The notes below the pieces were generated by a model, which saw only the letters and a list, made by a program, of their open reading frames with translations, made no database searches and was not told the origin of the DNA. Source: Imperialibacter roseus (GTDB taxonomy: Bacteria > Bacteroidota > Bacteroidia > Cytophagales > Cyclobacteriaceae). Taken from it: a stretch of 64,000 nucleotides of DNA. The stretch lies in assembly GCF_032999765.1 (NCBI RefSeq), contig NZ_CP136051.1:5908501-5972500 (forward strand). The letters run 5' to 3'. Positions 54,627-62,870 of the stretch are shown piece after piece (the stretch's first letter is position 1; each line of letters starts with the position of its first letter). A program made the translations under genes and the position numbers.

Positions 54627-56918
54627 ATGAGGAAGCGGCTGACTTTGCTCCTTTCAATGTCATTTATTTACTGTTGCAGCTTTTCCCAAAAAGTGGCGCT
54701 TGTATTAAGCGGTGGCGGAGCCAAGGGGCTGGCACATGCTGGGGTAATCAAAGCTCTCGAGGAGAACAACATCCCAATCGACTACATAGTGGGCACTTCC
54801 ATGGGCAGTATTGTTGGTGGGTTCTATGCCGCCGGATACAGTGCAGACCAAATCATGGAAATAGCTCTTTCTCAGGACATTCAAGATTGGGTAAAGGGAG
54901 TGATTAGGGATGACTATAATTACTACTACACCCAGAAAGACCCTGACTCCCGATGGATGTCAGTCGAATTGTCACTTGACTCTTCCTTCACTGCTTCTTT
55001 TAACGCCAATATAGCTGAGGATCATGCGCTTAACTTCGCCCTCGCCGAACACCTGGCACAGGCATCCCGAAAGTCAGTTTACAATTTTGACAGCCTTTTC
55101 GTGCCGTTCAGGGCCACTGCGGCCGAGGTATTCACTCAGCAGGCAGTACTGCTGAAAGATGGAAACTTGTCGGATGCACTCAGGGCTTCAATGACTGTCC
55201 CCTTCTTTTTCCGCCCTATAAAGTTTGATGGAAAGTACCTTTTCGATGGAGGCATTTATAACAACTTTCCCGTGGACATTGCCATTGAGGAGTTTAAGCC
55301 TGACATCATCATTGGCGTCAACGTAGCCTCAAAAGTGTACAAAGAGTACCCGACCAAAGAAGCAGACCACCTTGTAAATGAGCAATTGCTCTTTCTTATG
55401 CTTGATAAGTCTGACCCAACCAGGCTTGAAGGTAACATCTACATCGAGCCCAATCTGGAGGGGCTCAGTTCCACCGATTTTGCCAGAGCCAAAAGCATCA
55501 CCGATAGCGGCTATGTGGCAGCAATGAGGCAAATGGAGTTTATCAAATCGAAAATAGGACGTCGAGTTGGGGAGGAGGAAGTCACCGCTGCCAGAAGTCT
55601 ATTCCAATCAGATTTTGTTCCACTCGACTTTAGTGAAGTGGATGTAGAGGGATTTAATTCCAGGCAAACAAAGTACCTCGATAACCTACTGGAGAAAAAG
55701 AACAAAATCGTTGAGCTGGAAAAGATAAAATCAGGCTATTACAAAATCGTTTCTGAAGATTACTTCAGAAGTATGTACCCTCAAATCACAAAGAGCGAAA
55801 CAAGTGAGAACTACAAACTAAAGCTGACAGGATCACCTTACAGGAAGGTGAAAATGGTTTTGGGGGGAACAATGACCAGCCGAAGTACCTCTAACCTGCT
55901 GGTTGGCGCACAATACAAGCGGCTTGGCCAGGTCTTCACTCACTTCGACGGTGCGGTCAATGCAGGCAGGTTTTACCAATCGGCCAAAGCCAGTGCCAGG
56001 CTCTACTTTCCAACGTATATCCCCTTCTACCTGGAGCCTAAATATGTTTTCAACAAGTGGGACTTCATCAATTCTACTGAAATACTGTTGAAAGACAAGG
56101 CTCCCACTATAGTCAATCAGGTAGACAGAAATTTCACATTCAACGTCAGCACACCCCTGGGCACTCACCACAAACTGACATTCAGCCCTGGCCTGTTCTA
56201 TACCCGAGATAATTTTGCCGCTATACCTGAAGTAAATACCAGCGATGTACTCGACGAACTACGGTTAAAAGGATTTGCGGCGAAAATAAAGGTGAGTCAA
56301 AGCAATCTCAACTTCTATCAGTATCCAACCAAAGGCGAGGCCTTCGAGGCCTCTGTTGGCGGATACCATGGGTCAGAAAAATATTTTCCGGGAAGCACTT
56401 CCGAGCTTGCTTACAGAGAGGCCAGCCACTCCTGGCTGACAGCGAAGGTTTCCTACGAAAAATACAACAGATTGCTTAACTGGTATGGTATTGGCTACCA
56501 GATAGTTGGTCATTTCTCAACATTTCCTCTCCTGAGCAGCTACCGGGGAACACAAATTGCTGGTGGTGGATATTATCCATTTCAGGACAGCCGCACACTC
56601 ATTTTGGAAAACTTCAGATCCAATAAGTTTGCCGCCGGCGGTTTGAAACAGATGTTTTTTGTTCGTGACAACCTTCATTTCAGAATGGAGGGTCATTTTT
56701 TTGCCCCATTGCAGCTGCTTGAGAAATCACCAGATGAAATGCCCGTATACCAGCAGAACACGAAGAAGATATTTTTTGCTGCATCAGCCGGAGTAGTCTT
56801 TCAAAGCCCAATAGGTCCTATTGCTTTCGCCGCTAACTACTATGATGACGAAGAACAAAAATGGGGAGTCTTGTTTCATTTGGGCTACTTGCTGTTCAAT
56901 CAGCGAGCCTTTGATTAA
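54627..56918 (+). CDS. patatin-like phospholipase fused to an Omp85-type barrel
   Basis: 763 residues. Signal peptide (MRKRLTLLLSMSFIYCCSFS), then a patatin domain with the oxyanion loop VLSGGGAKGLAHAGV, the GxSxG nucleophile in YIVGTSMGSIVGGF (about residue 60) and the catalytic aspartate in FDGGIYNNFPV. A short POTRA-like linker (about 330-380) precedes a C-terminal surface-antigen/BamA-like beta-barrel ending IAFAANYYDDEEQKWGVLFH. This PlpD-like layout suggests an outer-membrane protein displaying or secreting its own lipase. Single gene with 81 bp before it. Confidence 0.9.
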   Translation: MRKRLTLLLSMSFIYCCSFSQKVALVLSGGGAKGLAHAGVIKALEENNIPIDYIVGTSMGSIVGGFYAAGYSADQIMEIALSQDIQDWVKGVIRDDYNYYYTQKDPDSRWMSVELSLDSSFTASFNANIAEDHALNFALAEHLAQASRKSVYNFDSLFVPFRATAAEVFTQQAVLLKDGNLSDALRASMTVPFFFRPIKFDGKYLFDGGIYNNFPVDIAIEEFKPDIIIGVNVASKVYKEYPTKEADHLVNEQLLFLMLDKSDPTRLEGNIYIEPNLEGLSSTDFARAKSITDSGYVAAMRQMEFIKSKIGRRVGEEEVTAARSLFQSDFVPLDFSEVDVEGFNSRQTKYLDNLLEKKNKIVELEKIKSGYYKIVSEDYFRSMYPQITKSETSENYKLKLTGSPYRKVKMVLGGTMTSRSTSNLLVGAQYKRLGQVFTHFDGAVNAGRFYQSAKASARLYFPTYIPFYLEPKYVFNKWDFINSTEILLKDKAPTIVNQVDRNFTFNVSTPLGTHHKLTFSPGLFYTRDNFAAIPEVNTSDVLDELRLKGFAAKIKVSQSNLNFYQYPTKGEAFEASVGGYHGSEKYFPGSTSELAYREASHSWLTAKVSYEKYNRLLNWYGIGYQIVGHFSTFPLLSSYRGTQIAGGGYYPFQDSRTLILENFRSNKFAAGGLKQMFFVRDNLHFRMEGHFFAPLQLLEKSPDEMPVYQQNTKKIFFAASAGVVFQSPIGPIAFAANYYDDEEQKWGVLFHLGYLLFNQRAFD

Positions 56919-56986
56919 TTCAATAATTTTTTTTATTAGCTTCGAAAAAGCTTACTTTTATTGGAAAAATTACTATCGACCTTACC

Positions 56987-57721
56987 ATGAAAATAACATC
57001 GGCAGCATATCTTGCCCTGTTTTTTATAGCAAGTGCGTGGCAGCTTAAAGCTAATGCTAGTTTTTTACCAACAGCAGGGTTTTATCAGCAGAAGGATTCC
57101 TTAGTCAAAGTATCCGGAAAAGTTGTGGATGATAAAACCGGAGAACCTATTGTCGCCTCTGTTTTCTATGAAAAGCTCCCGTACTATGATGATATGGGAT
57201 CAAATAAGAGCAAGCAGCAAGATGGCTCCTTTGAGCTATTCCTATTCAACAACACTTCCTACACCATGAAAATTAAGGCAAATGGGTATGATGCTGTTGA
57301 TAGAGAATTCAAGGTTGAACTTCAACCAGGCGATTCTGCCTTTAATTTGGAGTTCCGTCTTACCCCTGACCGGGCTAATCAAATGATCACTCTCGAAAAT
57401 CTTATTTTTGAAAGAGGCAGATCAAAGATCAGCTCAAGCTCTTTTGAAGAGTTGGATCGTTTAGTGGACTGGCTCAACGAGAGGCCCAACATGGTTATTC
57501 AGCTTGAAGGCCACACAGACTTTGAGGGAAGCGATGCCGCCAATATGGAGCTGTCGTTAGAAAGAGTAAATGCAGTAAAAGATTATCTTGTTTCTAAAAA
57601 CATAAAAAAGAACAGAGTGCAAACAAAGGCTTTCGGGGGCACTCAACCGCTTACGCTTGAAAGAACTGATGAAGATAAACGAAGGAATCGCCGTGTTGAG
57701 GTACGAGTCATTCGAGAATAA
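56987..57721 (+). CDS. OmpA-family protein with CarboxypepD_reg-like domain (short)
   Basis: 244 residues. Signal peptide (MKITSAAYLALFFIASAWQL), a carboxypeptidase-regulatory-like beta-sandwich (VSGKVVDDKTGEPIVASVFY to about residue 125), and an OmpA peptidoglycan-binding domain (VIQLEGHTDFEGSDAANMEL, then FGGTQPLTLERTDEDKRRNR). Its two domains match the last two of the next protein (57760-59841), so the pair looks like a duplication in which this copy lacks or lost the repeat domain. 38 bp separate the genes. Anchors to peptidoglycan from the outer-membrane side. Confidence 0.9.
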   Translation: MKITSAAYLALFFIASAWQLKANASFLPTAGFYQQKDSLVKVSGKVVDDKTGEPIVASVFYEKLPYYDDMGSNKSKQQDGSFELFLFNNTSYTMKIKANGYDAVDREFKVELQPGDSAFNLEFRLTPDRANQMITLENLIFERGRSKISSSSFEELDRLVDWLNERPNMVIQLEGHTDFEGSDAANMELSLERVNAVKDYLVSKNIKKNRVQTKAFGGTQPLTLERTDEDKRRNRRVEVRVIRE

Positions 57722-57759
57722 TTTATCCCTAATCCTAAACCTTATTGAATCGGCTTGAT

Positions 57760-59841
57760 ATGAAAAGAATTCTACTTGTATTATGTTCTTTTGCAATAGG
57801 CATAAGCCTGAAAGCACAAGAATCTGTTAGCTGGGCCAGTAGAGTCATTGAAGTTTCGTCTGAGATGTCCCCACTGGAATACTCGGCAATGCAGGTGCTT
57901 CACAAGCCCAATGTGTTGCCCAATGGAGGCGATAATCCCAATGCCTGGACTCCCAATAAGGCCGATAGAACTGAATTTATCACTGTAGCTTTCGAGAAGC
58001 CCATTAGAGCACAACAAATTGCAATTGCAGAGTCGCAAAACCCGGGCGCCATTTCACAGGTATATGCCTACGATGCGTCTTTCAATGAGTTTCTGTTGTT
58101 TGAGTTGACCCCCAGAGCGATTCCCATAGAGAGCAGACTGCTTAACCTTTTCTTCGAAAGAACGAGTTATGAAATTGCTGGTATCAGACTAGTAATTGAT
58201 GGTCGTTCTATTAAAGGGCCAAATAGTATTGACGCCATCGGAATAAGCGACTCAAACATTCCTATTACAGTATTGGTCAACATCGCTCAGAATGTAAACC
58301 AAAACCTGGAAACGGTGGAGAAATTGGGCGAAAACGTAAACAGCTCCTACGTAGAACACAGTCCGATTATATCTCCCGACGGAAAATACCTCTTTTTTAG
58401 TCGTCAGTACCACCCACAAAATGTTGGAGGCGTGGATGATGCCGAAGACATCTGGTATTCGGAATGGAATGAGGAAAAGCAAGAATGGAATATTGCTAAG
58501 AATGCGGGCCCTCCGTTGAATACAAAAGGCCCAAACTTTGTTTCTTCGATTACTCAGGAAAATGGAGAGATGATACTTTTATTGGGCAACCAATATGGTA
58601 AAAAGGGCAAAATGTTTGCCGGCGCTTCAATGAGCAAGCTTGTCAATGGTGAATGGGCTGAACCTGAAAACATCGAGATTGAGAATGACTATAATTACAA
58701 TTCCAGAGTAGACTATTCGCTCTCAGCAGACGGTAAAGCAATGATTATCTCATCAGAGAGGGACGACACCTACGGCGGGAGAGATCTCTATGTATCATTC
58801 AAAAAAGGGAATGGCACCTGGTCAGAGCCCAAAAACCTTGGTGGTGATATCAACAACGCTTCAGATGAGCAGGCCCCTTTCCTTACCAACGACAATAAAA
58901 CACTCTACTTCTCTACAAAAGGCATAAGTGGATATGGTGGTGCCGACATCTTTGTGACTACAAGGCTGGATGACACATGGCAAAACTGGTCGGAGCCCGA
59001 AAACCTTGGTGCTGGCATAAACACAGCAAGTGACGACATCTATTTCAATATGCCCACCTCAGGCAAGCATGCCTATTTCTCCAGAGGAGTTGAAAATGAG
59101 GATACTGATATTTACAGGTTCGAAATACAGGAGTTTTTCATCGAATCCGACAAGCTTTTGGCTACTACCGACCTAGATGGTGCTAAGAATAAAAACCTCA
59201 AAATAAATCCAAGGGATGTTGTCATTGCATTGAATGGTAGAGTGCTTGATGAGAAAACACAAAAGCCTGTTATCGCTACTATTATGATAGAAAGGCTCCC
59301 TGATGGTGTAGACATTGGCGCAGTGAAGACCAATCCTGAAACAGGTGAGTTTCACTTTAGCCTAAGGGGCGGTGCCCACTATGGTGTAATCACTGAGGCT
59401 GCCGGTTATATTTCTCTCGATAGAAACCTTGACCTTAATCAACCAAACCCTGAAGAAAAAGCAAGGCAACTTGATCTTTATATGGTTAAGCTGGAAAAAG
59501 GTGCGGAAATATCGTTCAACAACATCTTTTTCGATCTTGAAAAATACGAGCTGAAGACCGCTTCTTACCCCGAGCTCGAAAGAATAAAAGAAATGCTTGA
59601 AGCTCAAAAAATTGGAAAGATTGAAATTTCTGGACACACCGACACTTCAGGCCCGGAAGATTACAATCAGCGACTATCCGAACTTCGTGCCAGAGCGGTT
59701 TATAATTACTTTATCAACAATGGTATTGATAAGGCACGGTTGACAGTTATAGGCTATGGTGAGACGAAGCCCAAATTACCCAACGACACAAGAGAGAACC
59801 GTGAAAAGAACAGAAGGGTAGAGTTTAAGATCATGGAGTAA
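57760..59841 (+). CDS. OmpA-family protein with PD40 repeats
   Basis: 693 residues. The ATG at 57760 gives a signal peptide (MKRILLVLCSFAIGISLKAQ); a TTG at 57745 is the longer option. After a unique N-terminal domain (about 20-170) come WD40-like PD40 repeats (HSPIISPDGKYLFFSRQYHP, DYSLSADGKAMIISSERDDT, APFLTNDNKTLYFSTKGIS), a CarboxypepD_reg-like domain (LNGRVLDEKTQKPVIATIMI) and an OmpA domain (EISGHTDTSGPEDYNQRLSE). It resembles the PorE-type architecture of type IX secretion but lacks the TPR part. A strong terminator follows. Confidence 0.9.
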   Translation: MKRILLVLCSFAIGISLKAQESVSWASRVIEVSSEMSPLEYSAMQVLHKPNVLPNGGDNPNAWTPNKADRTEFITVAFEKPIRAQQIAIAESQNPGAISQVYAYDASFNEFLLFELTPRAIPIESRLLNLFFERTSYEIAGIRLVIDGRSIKGPNSIDAIGISDSNIPITVLVNIAQNVNQNLETVEKLGENVNSSYVEHSPIISPDGKYLFFSRQYHPQNVGGVDDAEDIWYSEWNEEKQEWNIAKNAGPPLNTKGPNFVSSITQENGEMILLLGNQYGKKGKMFAGASMSKLVNGEWAEPENIEIENDYNYNSRVDYSLSADGKAMIISSERDDTYGGRDLYVSFKKGNGTWSEPKNLGGDINNASDEQAPFLTNDNKTLYFSTKGISGYGGADIFVTTRLDDTWQNWSEPENLGAGINTASDDIYFNMPTSGKHAYFSRGVENEDTDIYRFEIQEFFIESDKLLATTDLDGAKNKNLKINPRDVVIALNGRVLDEKTQKPVIATIMIERLPDGVDIGAVKTNPETGEFHFSLRGGAHYGVITEAAGYISLDRNLDLNQPNPEEKARQLDLYMVKLEKGAEISFNNIFFDLEKYELKTASYPELERIKEMLEAQKIGKIEISGHTDTSGPEDYNQRLSELRARAVYNYFINNGIDKARLTVIGYGETKPKLPNDTRENREKNRRVEFKIME

Positions 59842-59875
59842 ATCAGTTTTTTGCCCAACTTTAAAAAATAAGAAG

Positions 59876-59901
59876 TGCCCGGCTTTGTCCGGGCATTTTT
59901 A
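59876..59901 (+). terminator. intrinsic terminator after the OmpA pair
   Basis: TGCCCGG (59876-59882) and CCGGGCA (59889-59895) form a GC-rich 7-bp stem with a six-base loop followed by TTTTT, 35 bp after the stop codon of the OmpA/PD40 gene. Confidence 0.85.
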
Positions 59902-60073
59902 TTTAACACCTCCCGCAAACTCTGGCAAAAGCCGCAATGGTGAAAAGCATCTTCGCTGGGACCCAACCTGAAGTCTACCTTTCCGCAAACCTGCTTCTGG
60001 GAGCTCTTCAAATCCTACCAAGACTTCGGATCAATCTGTATTTCTCGGGATTGAATGTTTCGTTTGTGGTTAA

Positions 60074-60155
60074 ATAAAAAAGCAAAACTGGTTCAATGCG
60101 TCTCGCCCGGCCGGGCTTCTCCAGTCGGTTAGGCTTGGACCTTTTGCTTTTTTAT
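60074..60155. repeat. 82-bp nested inverted-repeat element
   Basis: Outer arms ATAAAAAAGCAAAA and TTTTGCTTTTTTAT are perfect 14-bp complements; ACTGG/CCAGT and a GCCCGGCCGGGC palindrome lie within. It could fold as one long hairpin, or be a small palindromic repeat or MITE-like relic. Only one copy was seen in this window. Confidence 0.5.
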
Positions 60156-60352
60156 GACCGCTCGGAACATTGGGGTTGAAGGGTAATCCCCCAGATTTTT
60201 CGCTTGATCCAAGACTTGGCCGTTTTAAAAAATGCGGCCATAGACGCACATTGTCCCGATAGAGAAGGGCGAAATTTCCTAATGCAGGGAGGCTTAAGAG
60301 GCAATAAAGGGGGGTCGACTAAAGCAGGGGTGCTCAGCTTTGCAAGGGCAGG

Positions 60353-61174
60353 TTACTTACTAGCAAGCAATTCGCTTTGGCCCCGAAAGTAATCTCTTAC
60401 ATTCGAAATACGATCAGACGGGTAAAGAAAATACGACTTGTCTACGAGGGCAACCGCCTTAAGGATGTCTTTGGCATTCCAGGCGGCGATAGCCCGGTTG
60501 TAGTAGTTAAGTCCGGCCAGTTCCCTTTTGGTTAACTTGTCGTTCAGGATATAGCTTTTCTGCCCGTCAGTCGTGTTTGAAGAAATGCCCGATAAGTTCT
60601 GGCGCTGTGCACTGAGGTATTCTTTTTCCTTCTCGGAAATTTCAATCTCCGAAGAGATGAATCCTGCGATAGGGTCGGTAGACTCAAACAAGAAGCTTCT
60701 TTCGCCCGCATTAACCTTCAAGTAAATGTGATAGTCTGTTTCTACCAGATTCACCTTATAGCCCAAATCAGTGAGGTACAAGTAGTAGAGCGATGTAGCA
60801 GTGAGACAATCATATTGTCCCGTCTCGAACTGGCTCGCCAGACTAACATACTGCTCATAACTTTTCAACTCCTTTCTGTGAACCCTGTAGAAGAAGAATT
60901 TCAAGAATTGTTCTTCGCTCCTGTACTTACTCTGTTGGTTTTGATAGAAAGCAAGGTTGGCCTGATAGGTACTCAAGGCCGATTTGGCTCGCTCCTGGTC
61001 AAGCGACTCATCAGCTACCAGCAATAAACTCAAAGTTGGTTGACTGGAAGTGTTAACTAGAACCGCTTTTTCGAGCTCAGAATGAAAACGCAAATCAGAC
61101 ATATTGACCTCCTGCCCAAAGCCTAAAAAAGCCTTTGCAGTAAGAAAAATCAATATGTAAATTCTGTTTATCAT
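60353..61174 (-). CDS. secreted transglutaminase-like protein of unknown function
   Basis: 273 residues with a signal peptide (MINRIYILIFLTAKAFLGFG). A cysteine-histidine arrangement (QYDCLTATSLYYLYLTDLGY, then VETDYHIYLKVNAGERSFLF and FESTDPIAG with a possible aspartate) resembles transglutaminase-like catalytic triads. The C-terminus has a TPR-like helix pair (LNYYNRAIAAWNAKDILKAV). I cannot assign a family with confidence. It is divergent from the aldehyde dehydrogenase gene with 255 bp between. Confidence 0.65.
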   Translation of the reverse strand: MINRIYILIFLTAKAFLGFGQEVNMSDLRFHSELEKAVLVNTSSQPTLSLLLVADESLDQERAKSALSTYQANLAFYQNQQSKYRSEEQFLKFFFYRVHRKELKSYEQYVSLASQFETGQYDCLTATSLYYLYLTDLGYKVNLVETDYHIYLKVNAGERSFLFESTDPIAGFISSEIEISEKEKEYLSAQRQNLSGISSNTTDGQKSYILNDKLTKRELAGLNYYNRAIAAWNAKDILKAVALVDKSYFLYPSDRISNVRDYFRGQSELLASK

Positions 61175-61361
61175 CTGCCGCTTGCTTACTAGTGCTATCT
61201 ACTTTACGAAGTTGCGTAACATAAAGTTAACATTAAATTAATATAACGTATGCCTCTCTCAGTCTTTTTCGACGAATTCGTGCCTTTAGCGGGTATATGT
61301 GCTTTGATCTGATGCCACACATCACTCAATGTTACCCTAATGTTACCACAAACAGTTTTTG

Positions 61362-61381
61362 ATTATCTTCCGGTAGATAAT
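61362..61381. repeat. short inverted repeat upstream of the aldehyde dehydrogenase gene
   Basis: ATTATCT (61362-61368) and AGATAAT (61375-61381) are perfect complements around six bases, about 50 bp before the TTG start at 61430. Possible operator or hairpin. Two AATGTTACC copies lie a little further upstream. Confidence 0.35.
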
Positions 61382-61429
61382 GAGGCTTATTTGTGGTAAT
61401 TTGTTATTAAGGATTAAGAACGCCCGAAA

Positions 61430-62869
61430 TTGATAGACGAGAAACAACAAACAAAGGCACTTGACGCTGATCTGTCCGAACTCTTTTTGCGACAATCACA
61501 GAAGGCCCTTTTGCTCAGGCAGGAAAGCTACGGGCTGAGAATTGAGCGACTCAAAAAACTCAAGGCCTGGGTTCTTGCCAACACGACGAAAATTCGTGAC
61601 GCCGTATACAGCGACTTCAAAAAGCCTGAGTTTGAAGCCGACCTCTCCGAAACCTTTGTTGTGTTGGCAGACATCAATCTCGCCCTGAAAAGCCTAAAAA
61701 AATGGACGAAACCGAAATCGGTGCCCGCCGGGCTTACTTATTTTGGTTCCTCTGCTTTTGTTCACTATGAGCCGAAAGGCGTTTGCCTGATTATCTCTCC
61801 CTGGAATTATCCTTTCAATTTATGCATAGGGCCGTTGGTTTCAGCTATTGCTGCGGGCAACACCGCCATCATAAAACCATCTGAATTGACTCCCAACACC
61901 TCGCAGGTTATTGCGCAAATGGTAGGCGAGCTGTTTCCGCAGGAGGAGGTAGCCGTGTATCAGGGTGGGCCTGAAATAACCCAACGACTGCTTCAGCTTC
62001 CCTTTAACCACATTTTCTTTACAGGAAGCTCGGCAGTAGGCAAAATAGTGATGGAGGCAGCAGCCAAAAACCTAAGCTCCGTTACCCTTGAACTTGGGGG
62101 CAAGTCGCCCGTCATTATCGACAAAACGGCAAACTTGAAAGATGCTGCTGAAAAAATCGTCTGGGGAAAACTTCTTAATTGTGGCCAGACGTGTGTGTCA
62201 CCTGACTACCTGTTCATTCACGAAAGTGTGAGAGAGTCATTTATGGAACACCTGAAATACTTTCTGGAGACGCTATTCAAACAGCCAGGCGAAAATTTTA
62301 AAGAAACGCCTAACTACGCCCGGATCATCAATAAAAAGCACTATCAGCGGCTCTGTCAGGCTTTGAGCACGGCCATAGAAGACGGTGCCAGCCTGGTTTA
62401 CGGTGGCGACGTTGATGAAACCGAAAACTTCATTTCTCCCACAGTCCTCGACAACGTGCCTCTCCACACCACCCTAATGAAAGAAGAAATTTTCGGCCCG
62501 ATACTTCCGGTTAATACGTTTAAAAACCACGACGAGGTCATCCAATACATAAACGGACAACCCAAGGCCTTATCGCTTTATCTGTTTTCGAACGATAAGC
62601 GCATTCAAAAAAGATACCGACTGGAAACCTCGTCAGGAACAGCCTGTGTGAATGACGTGGTAGTCCAATTCCAGCAGCCACACCTTCCCTTCGGTGGAGT
62701 GAACGAAAGTGGCATCGGTAAGTCTCATGGACATTTTGGGTTTCTGGCCTTTTCAAATGAAAAAGCCTGGTTGAAACAAAGGGTCGGTTTCACCTCAGCC
62801 AAATTGCTTTACCCGCCTTATAGTGCCGCAAAAAAACGGATTCTCAATATCCTTATGAAGTATTTCTGA
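61430..62869 (+). CDS. aldehyde dehydrogenase family protein
   Basis: 479 residues, class 3/fatty-aldehyde type. SAM-free NAD-binding ALDH motifs: IISPWNYPFNLCIGPLVSAI, HIFFTGSSAVGKIVMEAAAK, the glutamate in VTLELGGKSPVIIDK and the catalytic cysteine in LNCGQTCVSPDYLF (about residue 247). The start is TTG: an in-frame TAA lies five codons upstream and no ATG is available before the conserved domain. It oxidises an aldehyde to an acid, NAD(P)-dependent. The GMC oxidoreductase gene begins one base after its stop. Confidence 0.92.
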   Translation: MIDEKQQTKALDADLSELFLRQSQKALLLRQESYGLRIERLKKLKAWVLANTTKIRDAVYSDFKKPEFEADLSETFVVLADINLALKSLKKWTKPKSVPAGLTYFGSSAFVHYEPKGVCLIISPWNYPFNLCIGPLVSAIAAGNTAIIKPSELTPNTSQVIAQMVGELFPQEEVAVYQGGPEITQRLLQLPFNHIFFTGSSAVGKIVMEAAAKNLSSVTLELGGKSPVIIDKTANLKDAAEKIVWGKLLNCGQTCVSPDYLFIHESVRESFMEHLKYFLETLFKQPGENFKETPNYARIINKKHYQRLCQALSTAIEDGASLVYGGDVDETENFISPTVLDNVPLHTTLMKEEIFGPILPVNTFKNHDEVIQYINGQPKALSLYLFSNDKRIQKRYRLETSSGTACVNDVVVQFQQPHLPFGGVNESGIGKSHGHFGFLAFSNEKAWLKQRVGFTSAKLLYPPYSAAKKRILNILMKYF

Positions 62870-62870
62870 A

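Larger units (their letters stand above)
59842..60352. other. 511-bp gene-free region with nested inverted repeats
   Basis: Holds the terminator above and, further on, several inverted repeats: a 14-bp pair (60074-60087 with 60142-60155), ACTGG/CCAGT inside it (60087-60091 with 60121-60125), a 12-base palindrome GCCCGGCCGGGC (60105-60116) and TGGCCG/CGGCCA (60217-60222 with 60235-60240). No credible ORF; a 62-codon plus-strand frame lacks any family feature. Confidence 0.5.

Noticed and set aside
60204-60392. Plus-strand 62-codon open frame in the repeat-rich gap
   Set aside because: No recognisable motif and it runs into the 3' end of the transglutaminase-like gene on the other strand.
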